A stretch of 64,000 nt of DNA from Chloracidobacterium sp. (GTDB lineage: Bacteria > Acidobacteriota > Blastocatellia > Pyrinomonadales > Pyrinomonadaceae), in assembly GCA_016706275.1 (NCBI GenBank), contig JADJJY010000003.1, positions 682,001 to 746,000 of the forward strand, written 5' to 3'. How positions within the stretch are numbered: the first letter of the stretch is position 1; each line of letters opens with the position of its first letter. Made by a program: the position numbers and the translations under genes. Under the pieces are notes generated by a model. That model was not told where the DNA came from. It saw nothing but the letters and a program-made list of their open reading frames with translations, and ran no database searches. Positions 1 to 8,456 of this stretch are shown one piece after another.

Positions 1-992
1 TGCCGCGGGCATTTGACCTGATCGCCGATATGCTCGTGCACCCGAGGTTTGACGACACCGATCTCAAAGCCGAGCAAAAGGTCATCATCGAGGAAATGAA
101 GATGATCGAAGATTCGCCTGAGGAATACCTCGGCGAAATTTTCAGCGAGGCGTTCTTTCCCGATCACCCGTTGGGAGCGTCGATCGCGGGAACGCCGAAA
201 ACGGTGCGCAGCTTTGAGAGCGAAACGACACGAAAATACCACAACGAGGTTTTCAATGCGGCGAATCTTGTGATCGCAGCAGCGGGGAATGTTGATCATC
301 AACAGATCGTCGAGCTTGCGACAAGCGTTTGGAGTACCGACTTTAGTCGGCCGTCGCCGGAAAGCCCGCTAAAGCGGGGACTCCAAGCTCCAGTCACGGC
401 AGCTCCGATCCTTATCAAGCAAAACTCCAATCTCGAACAAGCACACCTCATCATCGCGACGCCATTCCCGTCCGCAACCGACCCAGGCCGTTATGCTGCC
501 GATGTACTGGCAAATATCATCGGCGGGGGTACGTCGAGCCGCCTGTGGCAAAAGGTACGTGAAGAGCGTGGGCTGGCGTACAGCGTCGGTGCGTCGTCGA
601 TCTCTTATCAGGATTGCGGTATGTTTTCGATATTTGCGGCGACTTCGCCGGATCAGGTCGAGGAGGTCGTTGACCTGTCGATCGCCGAGATGCGTGCGGT
701 TGTAAATGACGGCGTGACCGGGGATGAACTCGAGCTTGCCAAACAACAGGCCGTCGCCTCGATCCTGCTCAGTCTCGAAGACTCAGCCTCGCGTGCCGCC
801 GCCCTTGCCCAAGGCGAGATGACCCACGGCCGCCAGATCCCCGTCGAGGAAACGCTTCGCCGTCTTGACGCCGTCACGACGGATGATATCCACTCGCTCG
901 CACGGGAATTTTTCCGCACCGAGAAAATTGCGTTTGCCGCACTCGGTGATCTCAGCGACCTCAAGATCGACCGCGGCCGTCTCGCCATTTGA
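1..992 (+). CDS. M16 family zinc peptidase, 3' part
   Basis: The reading frame is open from the left edge (first full codon at 3), so the N-terminus with the HxxEH zinc motif lies outside the window. What remains begins just before the segment VIIEEMKMIEDSPEEYLGE, which matches the M16 (insulinase/processing peptidase) region holding the third zinc-ligand Glu. The rest resembles the second half of an M16 domain, with a GGGTSSRLWQKVREERGLAY segment typical of the C-terminal lobe. M16 enzymes degrade or process peptides. The coding sequence contains a 58-bp palindromic element in frame at 329-386. Family call is firm; the substrate is unknown. Confidence 0.9.
   Translation, partial: PRAFDLIADMLVHPRFDDTDLKAEQKVIIEEMKMIEDSPEEYLGEIFSEAFFPDHPLGASIAGTPKTVRSFESETTRKYHNEVFNAANLVIAAAGNVDHQQIVELATSVWSTDFSRPSPESPLKRGLQAPVTAAPILIKQNSNLEQAHLIIATPFPSATDPGRYAADVLANIIGGGTSSRLWQKVREERGLAYSVGASSISYQDCGMFSIFAATSPDQVEEVVDLSIAEMRAVVNDGVTGDELELAKQQAVASILLSLEDSASRAAALAQGEMTHGRQIPVEETLRRLDAVTTDDIHSLAREFFRTEKIAFAALGDLSDLKIDRGRLAI
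329..386. repeat. In-frame palindromic repeat inside the M16 gene
   Basis: Outer arms TTGGAGT (329-335) and ACTCCAA (380-386) enclose two perfect hairpins: CCGACT-tt-AGTCGG (337-350) and CCCGCT-aa-AGCGGG (365-378). The structure is REP/cruciform-like. It is translated in frame as about 19 residues (WSTDFSRP...LKRGLQ) at what is normally an inter-lobe linker, so the gene stays open. Confidence 0.8.
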
Positions 993-1061
993 TACACCAC
1001 AAAGTTAGCGCGCGACGGGGCAAATTGATGTATATTTAGCTTGCTCCCACCAAGGATCGTC

Positions 1062-1727
1062 ATGAATTTAAAACGAATATTCCTTTACCTGCTGATCGCC
1101 TCGGTAACGCTCAGCGCTCTGATCGGCATCGGTGTCATTCTTTTTGGCGAGTTTGGCGAACTCGAAACCAAGGTACTGCTGACAGCAATGACCGTTACCG
1201 TAACGAGCATCCTCGGGCTCGCGTGCGGAGCTTATCTCGAAACAAAACGCGGGCGTCTAATGCCGTTCGTTGGTATCGCCTGCGCTGTCGTCTCGGCAGT
1301 TATGTGGATGTTTACCATCTGGGCATGGCAAAACAATAATGATACGTTTGTAAAATTTTTGCTGACCGCGACGTTGCTGGCGGTCGCCTGCTCGCATTTA
1401 TCGCTCATTTCGCTCGCCCGGCTAGACCGGCGTTTCGCCTGGTCGCGATATGCGGCTCATGCGGCCGTCTGGATACTATCGGCGATCTTGCTGTATCTGA
1501 TCTGGTTCACACCCGAATCTAACGGCGATCTCATCGGCCGCGTGATCGGCACGCTTGCTGTCATCATCGCCGCCCTCACGGTCGTGACGCCTGTTTTTCA
1601 CAAACTGAGCCACGCCGAAGGGCCGACCGAGATCGACACTATCAACATCGAAATAAATCAGCTGCGGGCACGGATCGACGAGCTCGAACAGCGAAAAGCC
1701 GAACTTACAGCTGCCGGCGGCGAGTAG
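1062..1727 (+). CDS. Six-TM membrane protein with C-terminal coiled coil
   Basis: I do not recognise the family. The protein has six hydrophobic segments (about residues 7-29, 37-58, 68-90, 100-121, 130-151 and 162-183). A charged C-terminal heptad-like tail (about 195-217, INQLRARIDELEQRKAEL) probably forms a coiled coil in the cytoplasm. I prefer the ATG at 1062, giving MNLKRIF directly before the first TM segment. An in-frame TTG lies 21 bases upstream. It follows the M16 gene on the same strand by about 70 bases and is convergent with the next gene, whose stop is 3 bases away. Confidence 0.7.
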   Translation: MNLKRIFLYLLIASVTLSALIGIGVILFGEFGELETKVLLTAMTVTVTSILGLACGAYLETKRGRLMPFVGIACAVVSAVMWMFTIWAWQNNNDTFVKFLLTATLLAVACSHLSLISLARLDRRFAWSRYAAHAAVWILSAILLYLIWFTPESNGDLIGRVIGTLAVIIAALTVVTPVFHKLSHAEGPTEIDTINIEINQLRARIDELEQRKAELTAAGGE

Positions 1728-1730
1728 CGA

Positions 1731-2255
1731 TCAGTTTTTTGATAGATACGCTGAGTCGGCTGCCTCGCGTGCCAGTGCGTTGGCTCCCGCCGTCTTGGCA
1801 TCAACCTTAGTTCTTAGATCTTCGAATCCCGACAACCCGGCAACGACCAATTCCTGGCCGTTGACCTTTCCATAATATTCACCGTCGGCAGGCTCACCAT
1901 ATTTCGGTATCCGAATGATCACAGCAAACGGCTTGCCGTTTGCGAGCCGCCATTCAAGTTTGGTCTTTTCCCAAATAAATCCGAAGCTAGCGGTCGCTAT
2001 CGGAAAACTCCCGTCCTTTCGTTCGGCGTTGAAATGGGTCGAGGCAGCCGAATAATAGATCCGTACCGTATATCCGCCCGGCCCTTTGCAGATCGAATAT
2101 CCGTCAGAGCCGTTCGACCCGTCAAAGTCCCTGCAAGTCGTTTTGAGACTCGTATAAACGGACGTAAATTTTGGCGCCGGTTTGCCCTGTGCCGAGATCG
2201 ACACGGCAAAACACGCGATTGCGATAGCCGCTAAAATAAATGCTTTTAGTTTCAT
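1731..2255 (-). CDS. Secreted hypothetical protein
   Basis: A 174-residue protein with a clear signal peptide (MKLKAFILAAIAIACFAVSISAQ, cleavage after AQ). The mature part is about 150 residues with one Cys pair (TTCRDFDG and YSICKGPGG), which could form a disulfide. A GGAGGG-like Shine-Dalgarno lies just upstream of the ATG. It is transcribed away from queC with only 14 bases between queC's stop and this start, so it may be the last gene of a queE-queC-this unit. I recognise no domain. Confidence 0.75.
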   Translation of the reverse strand: MKLKAFILAAIAIACFAVSISAQGKPAPKFTSVYTSLKTTCRDFDGSNGSDGYSICKGPGGYTVRIYYSAASTHFNAERKDGSFPIATASFGFIWEKTKLEWRLANGKPFAVIIRIPKYGEPADGEYYGKVNGQELVVAGLSGFEDLRTKVDAKTAGANALAREAADSAYLSKN

Positions 2256-2269
2256 TTTACCCTCCGAAA

Positions 2270-2953
2270 TTATTTGTCGTGATTATACTCAATTGGATCG
2301 CAAACACCAGCCTGCTCAAACCCACGCAGCCGCAACGCACACGAATCGCACGTCCCGCATGCCAGATCTTCGCTTCGATAGCACGACCATGTTAAATGAA
2401 GTGGAGCGTTGAGTTCGATGCCCTTTTTGACGATCTCAGCTTTAGATAATTGTATTATCGGCGTCCGGATCTCGATCTGTGTGTCAGGTTTTGTACCAGC
2501 GTCTATTGTCTGTTGAAACGCCGCGTAAAACTCAGGCCGGCAATCCGGATAGCCGCTTGAGTCCTCTGCGACCGCTCCGATATAAATCGTATTCGCGCCA
2601 ATAACCTCGGCCCAACTCGTCGCGATCGCTAGCATATTTGCGTTGCGAAACGGAACGTAGCTGGTCGGGATCTCCGTCGTTGTTAGATCAGCCTCGGTAA
2701 CTGCAATATTCTCATCCGTCAGCGACGATCCGCCTATCTTTGCAAGATGCTCGATCGAGATATCGAGGCGTTTTTCGACGCCGTAATGATCAGCAATATC
2801 ATTAAACGCCCGCCGCTCACGAGCCTCGGTCCGCTGGCCGTATGAGATATGCAAAAACGCCAGACTTTCGTTTTCGGCACACGCCATCGCTGCCGTGACG
2901 CAGCTGTCCATTCCCCCTGAAACCAAAATGATCGCCTTAGACCCCATGCACAT
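2270..2953 (-). CDS. queC: 7-cyano-7-deazaguanine synthase QueC
   Basis: Converts 7-carboxy-7-deazaguanine to preQ0 with ATP and ammonia, in queuosine (or 7-deazaguanine DNA modification) synthesis. The 227-residue length fits the family. The PP-loop SGGMDS is at residues 12-17, and the C-terminal zinc-binding cysteines are C191, C199, C202 and C205 (SCYRSEDLACGTCDSC). The 5' end overlaps queE by 17 bases, so the two are translationally coupled. A second ATG at 2947 has better spacing from the GGGGAG upstream and could be the true start. The usual queD and queF partners are not in the window. Confidence 0.97.
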   Translation of the reverse strand: MCMGSKAIILVSGGMDSCVTAAMACAENESLAFLHISYGQRTEARERRAFNDIADHYGVEKRLDISIEHLAKIGGSSLTDENIAVTEADLTTTEIPTSYVPFRNANMLAIATSWAEVIGANTIYIGAVAEDSSGYPDCRPEFYAAFQQTIDAGTKPDTQIEIRTPIIQLSKAEIVKKGIELNAPLHLTWSCYRSEDLACGTCDSCALRLRGFEQAGVCDPIEYNHDK

Positions 2954-3584
2954 CCGCTCCCCAAATATATTTGTGCAGCTGCAGATTTAACCGCACTTTC
3001 AGCCCGCTGGCCAAGACCGCCTCCGTAATTTCAGCTAAATTCTCAATGCCATGAACCGGTGAGATCAGCACCTCTTTTGTACGGCTAACAAGGTCGTGTT
3101 TCGCAATTATCTCTTTCGCAAATTCCCAGTCCGCCATGTCGGCGATGACGAATTTTACTTCATCTTTGTCGGCACTCAGACGGTTGAGATTTGGCCAGTG
3201 GTTGCGTTCGGCTTCGCGTGATGCGGGGCATTTTATGTCGAGGATTATCTTTGCACGTTCATCCACCTGCTCGGTCGAGACAAATCCGCCGGTTTCGATC
3301 AAAACCTCATAGCCGCGTTCGCAAAGCTCTGTTATAAATGGAAATACAGCTTTTTGCGCGAGCGGTTCGCCGCCCGTGACTTCTACTAGGTTGCAGCCAA
3401 ATGCATCAAGTTTTGCAAAAATGTCTTCGAAAGAAATGTGCTCGCCGCCGGTGAATGTGTATTCGCTGTCACACCACACGCACCGCATCGGGCAGCCCGT
3501 TAAGCGGACGAATGCACACGGCCGCCCCGCGTGCGACGACTCGCCTTGGATCGAGAGAAAAATTTCTGTAATACGCAGATCCAT
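2937..3584 (-). CDS. queE: 7-carboxy-7-deazaguanine synthase QueE
   Basis: Radical-SAM enzyme that contracts 6-carboxy-tetrahydropterin to 7-carboxy-7-deazaguanine, the step before QueC. The 215-residue protein opens with the family signature ITEIFLSIQGESSHAGRP and has the Fe-S motif C31-x3-C35-x2-C38 (GCPMRCVWCDSEYTF), followed by EVTGGEPL. It forms an overlapping pair with queC. No preQ1 riboswitch is evident upstream; the leader is instead occupied by a long inverted repeat (3594-3708). Confidence 0.97.
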   Translation of the reverse strand: MDLRITEIFLSIQGESSHAGRPCAFVRLTGCPMRCVWCDSEYTFTGGEHISFEDIFAKLDAFGCNLVEVTGGEPLAQKAVFPFITELCERGYEVLIETGGFVSTEQVDERAKIILDIKCPASREAERNHWPNLNRLSADKDEVKFVIADMADWEFAKEIIAKHDLVSRTKEVLISPVHGIENLAEITEAVLASGLKVRLNLQLHKYIWGADVHGV

Positions 3585-3593
3585 AAGATTTTT

Positions 3594-3708
3594 GCCACGA
3601 ATAACACGAATGGCACGAATGTTTGTTGATTATTCCTGAGATACTTTGGTAAATCAACGAGCGTGGAAATTGACGTTTCTGATTCGTGCTATTCGTGCAA
3701 TTCGTGGC
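3594..3708. repeat. Iterated-word inverted repeat (cacgaat word)
   Basis: The left arm (3594-3620) is three 9-base words of the form CACGAATnn starting GCCACGAATAACACGAATGG. The right arm (3682-3708) is its near-perfect reverse complement, ending ATTCGTGGC. An inner pair GTTGATT/AATCAAC (about 3625-3657) would extend the structure. It lies between queE and the next minus-strand gene, overlapping that gene's stop codon. Confidence 0.8.
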
Positions 3709-4142
3709 TAAAACAATCCGAACCACCCGACATAATTAACAACTTCGCCAAGGCCGAACGACGCGAGATTGGCGAGCACAATGGCGACAAAGCAACGTAT
3801 CCAATCCCCGGTTTCGAGAACGTCTCTGCCGCGAAATGCCATCCAAAATAATATACATTCTGCGACCGGTGCAGACGTCTCGGCGACCGCGAGATACAAT
3901 GCCCGCGATTCGCCAAAAAATATCGCAGGGAGCACGAGGATGACTATCGGATACGTACACGCCGTCAGCCATGCCCCACACCAGAGCCGCTGTTTGAACG
4001 TCACCTTTGGCGATAGCCCGACTAGCAGCACCGGCGTCTCGATCAAGATCGTGAACAAATAGCCGATCGGCAAAAATTTCCAAAGCTCGCTCAATGGCAG
4101 GCTCTGTGTCTGGACTGGTTCTGCTAGATCAAATAAAAACAT
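3708..4142 (-). CDS. Small integral membrane protein, unknown
   Basis: A 144-residue hydrophobic protein with about four membrane segments: around residues 25-43 (FLPIGYLFTILIETPVLLVG), 52-75, 80-103 and 117-140. It has no signal peptide and no recognised motif. Its stop codon sits in the right arm of the 3594-3708 repeat. Downstream of another minus-strand membrane protein gene (4258-5262), from which it is separated by a second inverted repeat. The call rests on the open frame, hydrophobic periodicity and strand consistency. Confidence 0.6.
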   Translation of the reverse strand: MFLFDLAEPVQTQSLPLSELWKFLPIGYLFTILIETPVLLVGLSPKVTFKQRLWCGAWLTACTYPIVILVLPAIFFGESRALYLAVAETSAPVAECILFWMAFRGRDVLETGDWIRCFVAIVLANLASFGLGEVVNYVGWFGLF

Positions 4143-4151
4143 AGGAATTTT

Positions 4152-4248
4152 GCCCGCGAAACACGCGAAATATACTAAAAAAGGAAGAAATATTTGTGGA
4201 GGAACGTCACCTAGAAACGTTTCTTTTTATCTAGCGTCTTTCGCGGGC
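4152..4248. repeat. Iterated-word inverted repeat (cgcgaaa word)
   Basis: GCCCGCGAAA (4152-4161), followed by a second word CACGCGAAA, pairs with TTTCGCGGGC (4239-4248). The palindrome AGAAACGTTTCT lies in the loop. It fills the gap between the two minus-strand membrane-protein genes and could act on their shared transcript. Confidence 0.7.
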
Positions 4249-4257
4249 TAAATCTTG

Positions 4258-5262
4258 CTATAACATCTTGATCAAAAACGGAAACTCCGCCATTACATGC
4301 GCGATCGCAAAGGCAAAATATACATCCCGCGTGGTCGTGTAATCTATCGCAAAACCGCCCCATAACGCTGCGACTATAATGAGACTTACCACCAAAGCGG
4401 CTACCACGAGCTTTGGAAAGCCTTTGGCGTTAGCAAACAGCGGTATCTCTTTTAACCGCCAAGGCATCGCACGGCGGTCAATCAGCGGTATCAGAACGAT
4501 CCACACAGCGTAGTGTATCGTCTCTAAAAAAACGTGTGTTGCAACGAGCAGATGACTCGAAATACCCGGCAATATCTGGCTGCCAGCGTGCTGCGTGATC
4601 CGCCAGAAAAGGTTGGTGTCCTCCGACAGATTTGGCTGCGACGAAAATGCGAGCCACAGGGCGACGAGGAAAACCGGGATCGTCGCGAGACACCAATGAT
4701 ACGCTCGCAGCCAATCTGGCCGCGTTCGGCGGATCTGGCGTTCGAGAAACCACATCGCGATGAACGGGTGAATATAAACAAGCGCGAGGCTCCAATATTG
4801 CGGCACGAGCCACGCCAGTGCCGCGAGCAAAAACGCTATCGGAAACGCCCAAGCCCATTCGCTTTTCGGACGCTGTTTGCCCCTTAAATAGAACAACGAC
4901 GCGACCCACAGGATAAACGCTGTGTTCCACGAAGCGGCAAAAATTGCCCAGCTTTCCAAGCTCCACAGCCAGTTACCGCTTGCAAAGTAGAGCGTTAAAT
5001 ATACTGCCGCGAGCACGATGACGCCGCCGATACCGACCGAATAAAACAGCCTCGAACGTCCCCACCGCAGCGGCATCCTCGCGGCAAAATAGCGAAACTC
5101 CATAAAATTATGGAAGCCCGCAAATAAAAAGATCGTCGCGATCGACGCCTGCAGAGGAAAACTCCCGATCAACACCGCCGCAACCGCGCACGAGGCGACG
5201 AACGCCATTAAAAAATAATGCGCGTTCGTAACCTCAAATCGTGCGGTTCGGATCTGCAGCAT
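4258..5262 (-). CDS. Polytopic membrane protein, unknown
   Basis: A 334-residue protein with eight or nine predicted membrane segments. Conserved-looking polar residues lie inside the hydrophobic stretches (FAGFHNFMEFRYFAARMP near residue 45 and VATHVFLETIHYAVWIVLIP near 245). His and Glu in membrane helices suggest a metal or quinone-linked activity, but I recognise no family. It reads just downstream of the duplicated small membrane proteins (3-base gap to the previous stop), so it is probably co-transcribed with them. Confidence 0.7.
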   Translation of the reverse strand: MLQIRTARFEVTNAHYFLMAFVASCAVAAVLIGSFPLQASIATIFLFAGFHNFMEFRYFAARMPLRWGRSRLFYSVGIGGVIVLAAVYLTLYFASGNWLWSLESWAIFAASWNTAFILWVASLFYLRGKQRPKSEWAWAFPIAFLLAALAWLVPQYWSLALVYIHPFIAMWFLERQIRRTRPDWLRAYHWCLATIPVFLVALWLAFSSQPNLSEDTNLFWRITQHAGSQILPGISSHLLVATHVFLETIHYAVWIVLIPLIDRRAMPWRLKEIPLFANAKGFPKLVVAALVVSLIIVAALWGGFAIDYTTTRDVYFAFAIAHVMAEFPFLIKML

Positions 5263-5265
5263 GCT

Positions 5266-5891
5266 CTACTTATTCACGTTCGAAGCCGGCGAACCGGGAG
5301 CGGGCGGATCGGGAACGTACAGCTCGATCTTGTCACCATTCGTAGATTCGATCCTGACGTTCCACGACGAAGCCTCGCCGCGCCACATCGCATCCTGGTT
5401 AAATATTTTGCTCGTAATATCATTTTGAAGAGGCGGCGGAGCTATGTCGGCGTAGACAAATGTCGCGGCCGAGCCGAGCCCTGCCATTACCGCCAATAAT
5501 ATTAGGGCTTTCCTTCTTTTGAGGCGGCTTTGCCCGAACGGACAAACCACATACCGCCGAAAACGATCGCGAGGCTCAGGAAAACTCCGCTGACAAATGT
5601 CTGCGTTCGCGAAAAACCACCCGGAGCCGTCACGGCGGCGGTGTTGTTTTCGTCACCTTCGCCGTTCTCATTTTGAGCACGCAGATAGCCGAGCTGCGTT
5701 TTCGGTATCCTCAGCGTCGGCCGTTCGATATTTGAATCAAATCGTATCGTCAGGTCCGACGTAGAATTTGAAAACACCTTGAGGCCCGGCTTAGCAACGG
5801 GTTTCGTCTGTTTGCCGGGTCGAGCAATATCAGCAAACATCGCGACCGTTGCAACTAACAATAAGATCACCAAACATAATATTCTTTTCAT
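5266..5891 (-). pseudogene. Frameshifted second copy of the small membrane protein
   Basis: Two overlapping frames (5502-5891 and 5266-5550) together align end to end with the intact neighbour at 5927-6523. The first supplies the signal peptide, the ADIARP start and FSRTQTFVSGVFLSLAIVFG; the second supplies ALILLAVMAGLGSAATFVYA and the C-terminal VPDP tail. The junction is at about 5513-5523: restoring one A in the run GGAAAGCC gives a continuous ...KEGKALILLAV... reading. It is therefore a tandem duplicate with a one-base deletion, a sequencing error, or (less likely) a -1 frameshift product. Confidence 0.8.
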
Positions 5892-5926
5892 CGAGATCTC
5901 CTTTCAACTTTTTTTAGTAAGCGGGT

Positions 5927-6523
5927 TTATTCATCCGCACTTGGCGTTGCCGTAGGCTGCGGGTCGGGAACGATTAGCTCGGCAGTCTTTTCGTTTGTCG
6001 TTTCGATCTTTACCGGGCCGCTGACGTCGCGATATCGAAATTGATCCTTGTTAAAGATCTTGCTCGTAATTTTAGTGATCGGCGGCGGGCCCGCATTTGC
6101 ATAGACCAACGTTGCCGCCGACCCGATACCCGCGACCACGGCAAGAATGACCAATGATTTACCCGCGCCTGTCGTCGCTTTGCCCGACCGGACAAACCAC
6201 ATACCGCCAAAAACGAGTGCGAGGCTCAAAAACGCACCGCTGACGATCGTCTGTGTTCGCGAAAATGACGACGGATTTGTGACCGCTGCCGTATTATCCG
6301 AATCATCGTCAAGCTGCTCTAGCTCAGCCCGGAGCTGCTTGATCTGTGATTTCGGGATGATGAGTTTGACTTCGGTTGCATTACGGTCGAGGCGGATCGT
6401 CATCGACGTGTTAACGCCCTTCGCCGGTTTCGGCGTTTTTGTCGGATCGGGCCGCGCAATATCTGCAAAAGCCGCCACCGAGGCCAATAGCATAAGCGTT
6501 GTCAGGCAAATAATTCGTTTCAT
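5927..6523 (-). CDS. Small secreted/membrane protein, intact paralogue
   Basis: A 198-residue protein. The signal peptide (MKRIICLTTLMLLASVAAFA) is followed by the motif ADIARPDPTKTPKP. An extracytoplasmic region follows, then two adjacent hydrophobic segments (about residues 95-112 and 123-142, with the basic linker VRSGKATTGAGKS between them), and a C-terminal tail ending in VPDPQPTATPSADE. I do not recognise the family. It is the upstream member of a tandem pair, and identity with the broken copy is highest around the hydrophobic segments. A GGAGATATC Shine-Dalgarno precedes the ATG. Confidence 0.75.
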   Translation of the reverse strand: MKRIICLTTLMLLASVAAFADIARPDPTKTPKPAKGVNTSMTIRLDRNATEVKLIIPKSQIKQLRAELEQLDDDSDNTAAVTNPSSFSRTQTIVSGAFLSLALVFGGMWFVRSGKATTGAGKSLVILAVVAGIGSAATLVYANAGPPPITKITSKIFNKDQFRYRDVSGPVKIETTNEKTAELIVPDPQPTATPSADE

Positions 6524-6610
6524 GGTGATATCTCCTTTATCGATGCAGAATTTTTGTGAATTATATCAGCATTTTCCTTTTGGGCGATTTACGATAAACT
6601 CATTTTCATT

Positions 6611-7918
6611 ATGCGAGGACAATTAAAAAAGTTTATCGAGGCAATGGATGACAACTCAGTGGCGATCATACCCGCCGCTCACGAACAGACGCGCAGCTAC
6701 GACACCGAGTTTAAGTTTCGTCAGGACTCGGATTTTTGGTACCTGACCGGTTTCCCCGAACCGGATGCCATCGCCGTGATCACCAAAGCAAACAAGGTGA
6801 GCTACACGCTCTATGTCCGCCCGCGCGACCCGGTTATGGAAACGTGGTTTGGCCGTCGGCAGGGTGTCGATGGCGCGGTCAAAAATTATAAAGCCGAACG
6901 GTCGTATCCTATCGAAAAATTTGCCGCCGATCTGGGCAAGATCCTCGACGGCTACGACAAACTCTATTACCGTTTTGCTCTCGATGCGGCCCTCGACCAG
7001 CAGATCCTCGGCTATTTCAAAGGCCAGCGCGTCCAGCGTTTGAAAAACGCATATCCGCCGCACACGATCATCGACCCGACGCCGATCATCGGCGAGATGC
7101 GGCTGCACAAAAACGATAAAGAAATCGCTCTGATGCAAAAGGCCGCGACCATCGCTGCCGAGGCTCACATCCTGGCAATGAAAAAGGTCCGCCCCGGCAT
7201 GAACGAATCGCAGGTCGAATCGCTCATGGAAGCCTATATGCGTGACAAAGGGGCGAGCGGCGTTGCGTACAATTCGATCATCGGCGGCGGTGACAACGCG
7301 ACGATCCTGCATTACGTCGAAAACAATATGCCGCTCAAAGACGGCGATCTGATCCTCATCGACGCCGGTGCTGAGGTCGAGGGTTACGCGTCGGACATCA
7401 CACGCACGTTTCCCGTCAACGGAAAATACACCAAGGCTCAACGCGAGGTCTACGACGTTGTACTCGACGTTCAGCTCAAATGCATCGATTTCACAGTCGT
7501 CGGTAATACGCATCAAAAACGTCAAGAATATTCGATCGAGCTGCTGACCGAAGGCATGAAAAAGCTCGGCCTGCTTAAAGGCAAAACTAAAGAGCTGATC
7601 AAAAAGAAGTCGTACATGAAATACTATATGCACGGCGTTGGCCACTGGCTCGGCCTCGACGTACACGATGCCGGTCGGTATTTCGTCGACCAACAAGCCA
7701 AGCAGTCGAAGCCATACGCTCCCGGTATGGTACTAACTGTCGAGCCGGGTCTTTACATCCCACCCGACGACAAATCGGCCCCCGCAAAATACCGCGGCAT
7801 CGGCATCCGCATCGAGGATGACGTGCTCGTCACGAAAGACGGTAATCTAAACCTGACCGCCAAAGTGACAAAAGACCCGGACGAGATCGAAGCATTAATG
7901 CAGAAGCCCGTACGTTAG
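6611..7918 (+). CDS. pepP: Xaa-Pro aminopeptidase (M24B)
   Basis: Removes N-terminal residues preceding proline; a cytosolic dimetal enzyme of the pita-bread fold. The 435 residues match the PepP length. The N-terminal domain has FRQDSDFWYLTGFPEPDA, and the catalytic domain from about residue 170 carries all five metal ligands: D251 and D262 (IDAGAEVEGYASDITRTF), H345 (HGVGHWLGLDVHD), E378 (LTVEPGLY) and E402 (IRIEDDVLV). No signal peptide is seen. It is divergent from the duplicated membrane proteins, with about 90 bases between starts for both promoters. Confidence 0.96.
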   Translation: MRGQLKKFIEAMDDNSVAIIPAAHEQTRSYDTEFKFRQDSDFWYLTGFPEPDAIAVITKANKVSYTLYVRPRDPVMETWFGRRQGVDGAVKNYKAERSYPIEKFAADLGKILDGYDKLYYRFALDAALDQQILGYFKGQRVQRLKNAYPPHTIIDPTPIIGEMRLHKNDKEIALMQKAATIAAEAHILAMKKVRPGMNESQVESLMEAYMRDKGASGVAYNSIIGGGDNATILHYVENNMPLKDGDLILIDAGAEVEGYASDITRTFPVNGKYTKAQREVYDVVLDVQLKCIDFTVVGNTHQKRQEYSIELLTEGMKKLGLLKGKTKELIKKKSYMKYYMHGVGHWLGLDVHDAGRYFVDQQAKQSKPYAPGMVLTVEPGLYIPPDDKSAPAKYRGIGIRIEDDVLVTKDGNLNLTAKVTKDPDEIEALMQKPVR

Positions 7919-7958
7919 TTGCGGCGTTCCCGCAACACTGGCACGTCTTTTGTGCCAG
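7919..7958. repeat. Two tandem hairpins after pepP
   Basis: TTGCGG-cgttc-CCGCAA (7919-7935) and CTGGCAC-gtctttt-GTGCCAG (7938-7958) are both perfect stems. No T-run follows either, so intrinsic termination is uncertain. They occupy most of the 65-base pepP to DoxX-like gap. Confidence 0.6.
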
Positions 7959-7983
7959 AACTAAGGGCGTAACACTCAACACA

Positions 7984-8400
7984 ATGCACATCGAAGACAT
8001 AGCAAAAAATCTCCCCGTCCTAATCGCGGCCCTGCTCGTCGCGATCTTGTTTATCCAATCCGGCCTGGACAAGGTCTTTGATTGGGGTGGCAATGTTGGT
8101 TGGCTAAAGGGCCATTTTGAAAAGACATTCCTCGCCGGAATGGTGCCGCTGATGCTCGCGAAGATCACCATCATGGAGCTTGCAACCGGTATCTTGAGCC
8201 TTGCGGGAATCATATATTTCCTTGTGACCGACTCGCTGGTGTTGATATTTTGGGCGGCGGCTCTAGGTGCCCTCTCGATCACCGCACTATTCTTTGGCCA
8301 GCGCGTCGCAAAGGATTATCCCGGAGCCGCCGTTCTCGTGCCCTACTTTATCCTGCTAATGATTTTGATGTTTCTCACAAATCCATATTTAAAAGCATAA
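7984..8400 (+). CDS. DoxX-like membrane protein
   Basis: A 138-residue protein with four hydrophobic segments and the DoxX-like opening helix containing SGLDKVFDWGGNVGWL, followed by a TM segment with MELATGILSLAG. DoxX-family proteins are four-helix inner-membrane proteins, some linked to quinone or thiosulfate redox or envelope stress; the specific role here is unknown. It lies 65 bases behind pepP on the same strand and is convergent with the next gene, with a shared hairpin after its stop. Confidence 0.7.
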   Translation: MHIEDIAKNLPVLIAALLVAILFIQSGLDKVFDWGGNVGWLKGHFEKTFLAGMVPLMLAKITIMELATGILSLAGIIYFLVTDSLVLIFWAAALGALSITALFFGQRVAKDYPGAAVLVPYFILLMILMFLTNPYLKA

Positions 8401-8428
8401 AAAAGCCCCGGCCATTAAAACCGGGGCT
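8396..8428 (-). terminator. Intrinsic terminator of the Tyr/Gln-rich protein gene
   Basis: Stem AGCCCCGG (8404-8411)/CCGGGGCT (8421-8428) with a 9-base loop. Read on the minus strand it is followed by a run of six T, 29 bases after the stop of the 8457-9209 gene. On the plus strand it could also block read-through from the DoxX-like gene. Confidence 0.8.
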
Positions 8429-8456
8429 GTTGACCAATAAACGGTCTACTTGTGTC

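Noticed and set aside
3585..3707. preQ1 riboswitch before queE
   Set aside because: The gap is filled by the iterated inverted repeat and has no preQ1 hairpin/A-rich tail.
6656..7696. 346-codon minus-strand frame opposite pepP
   Set aside because: Antisense of a convincing M24 peptidase; composition mirrors its codons.
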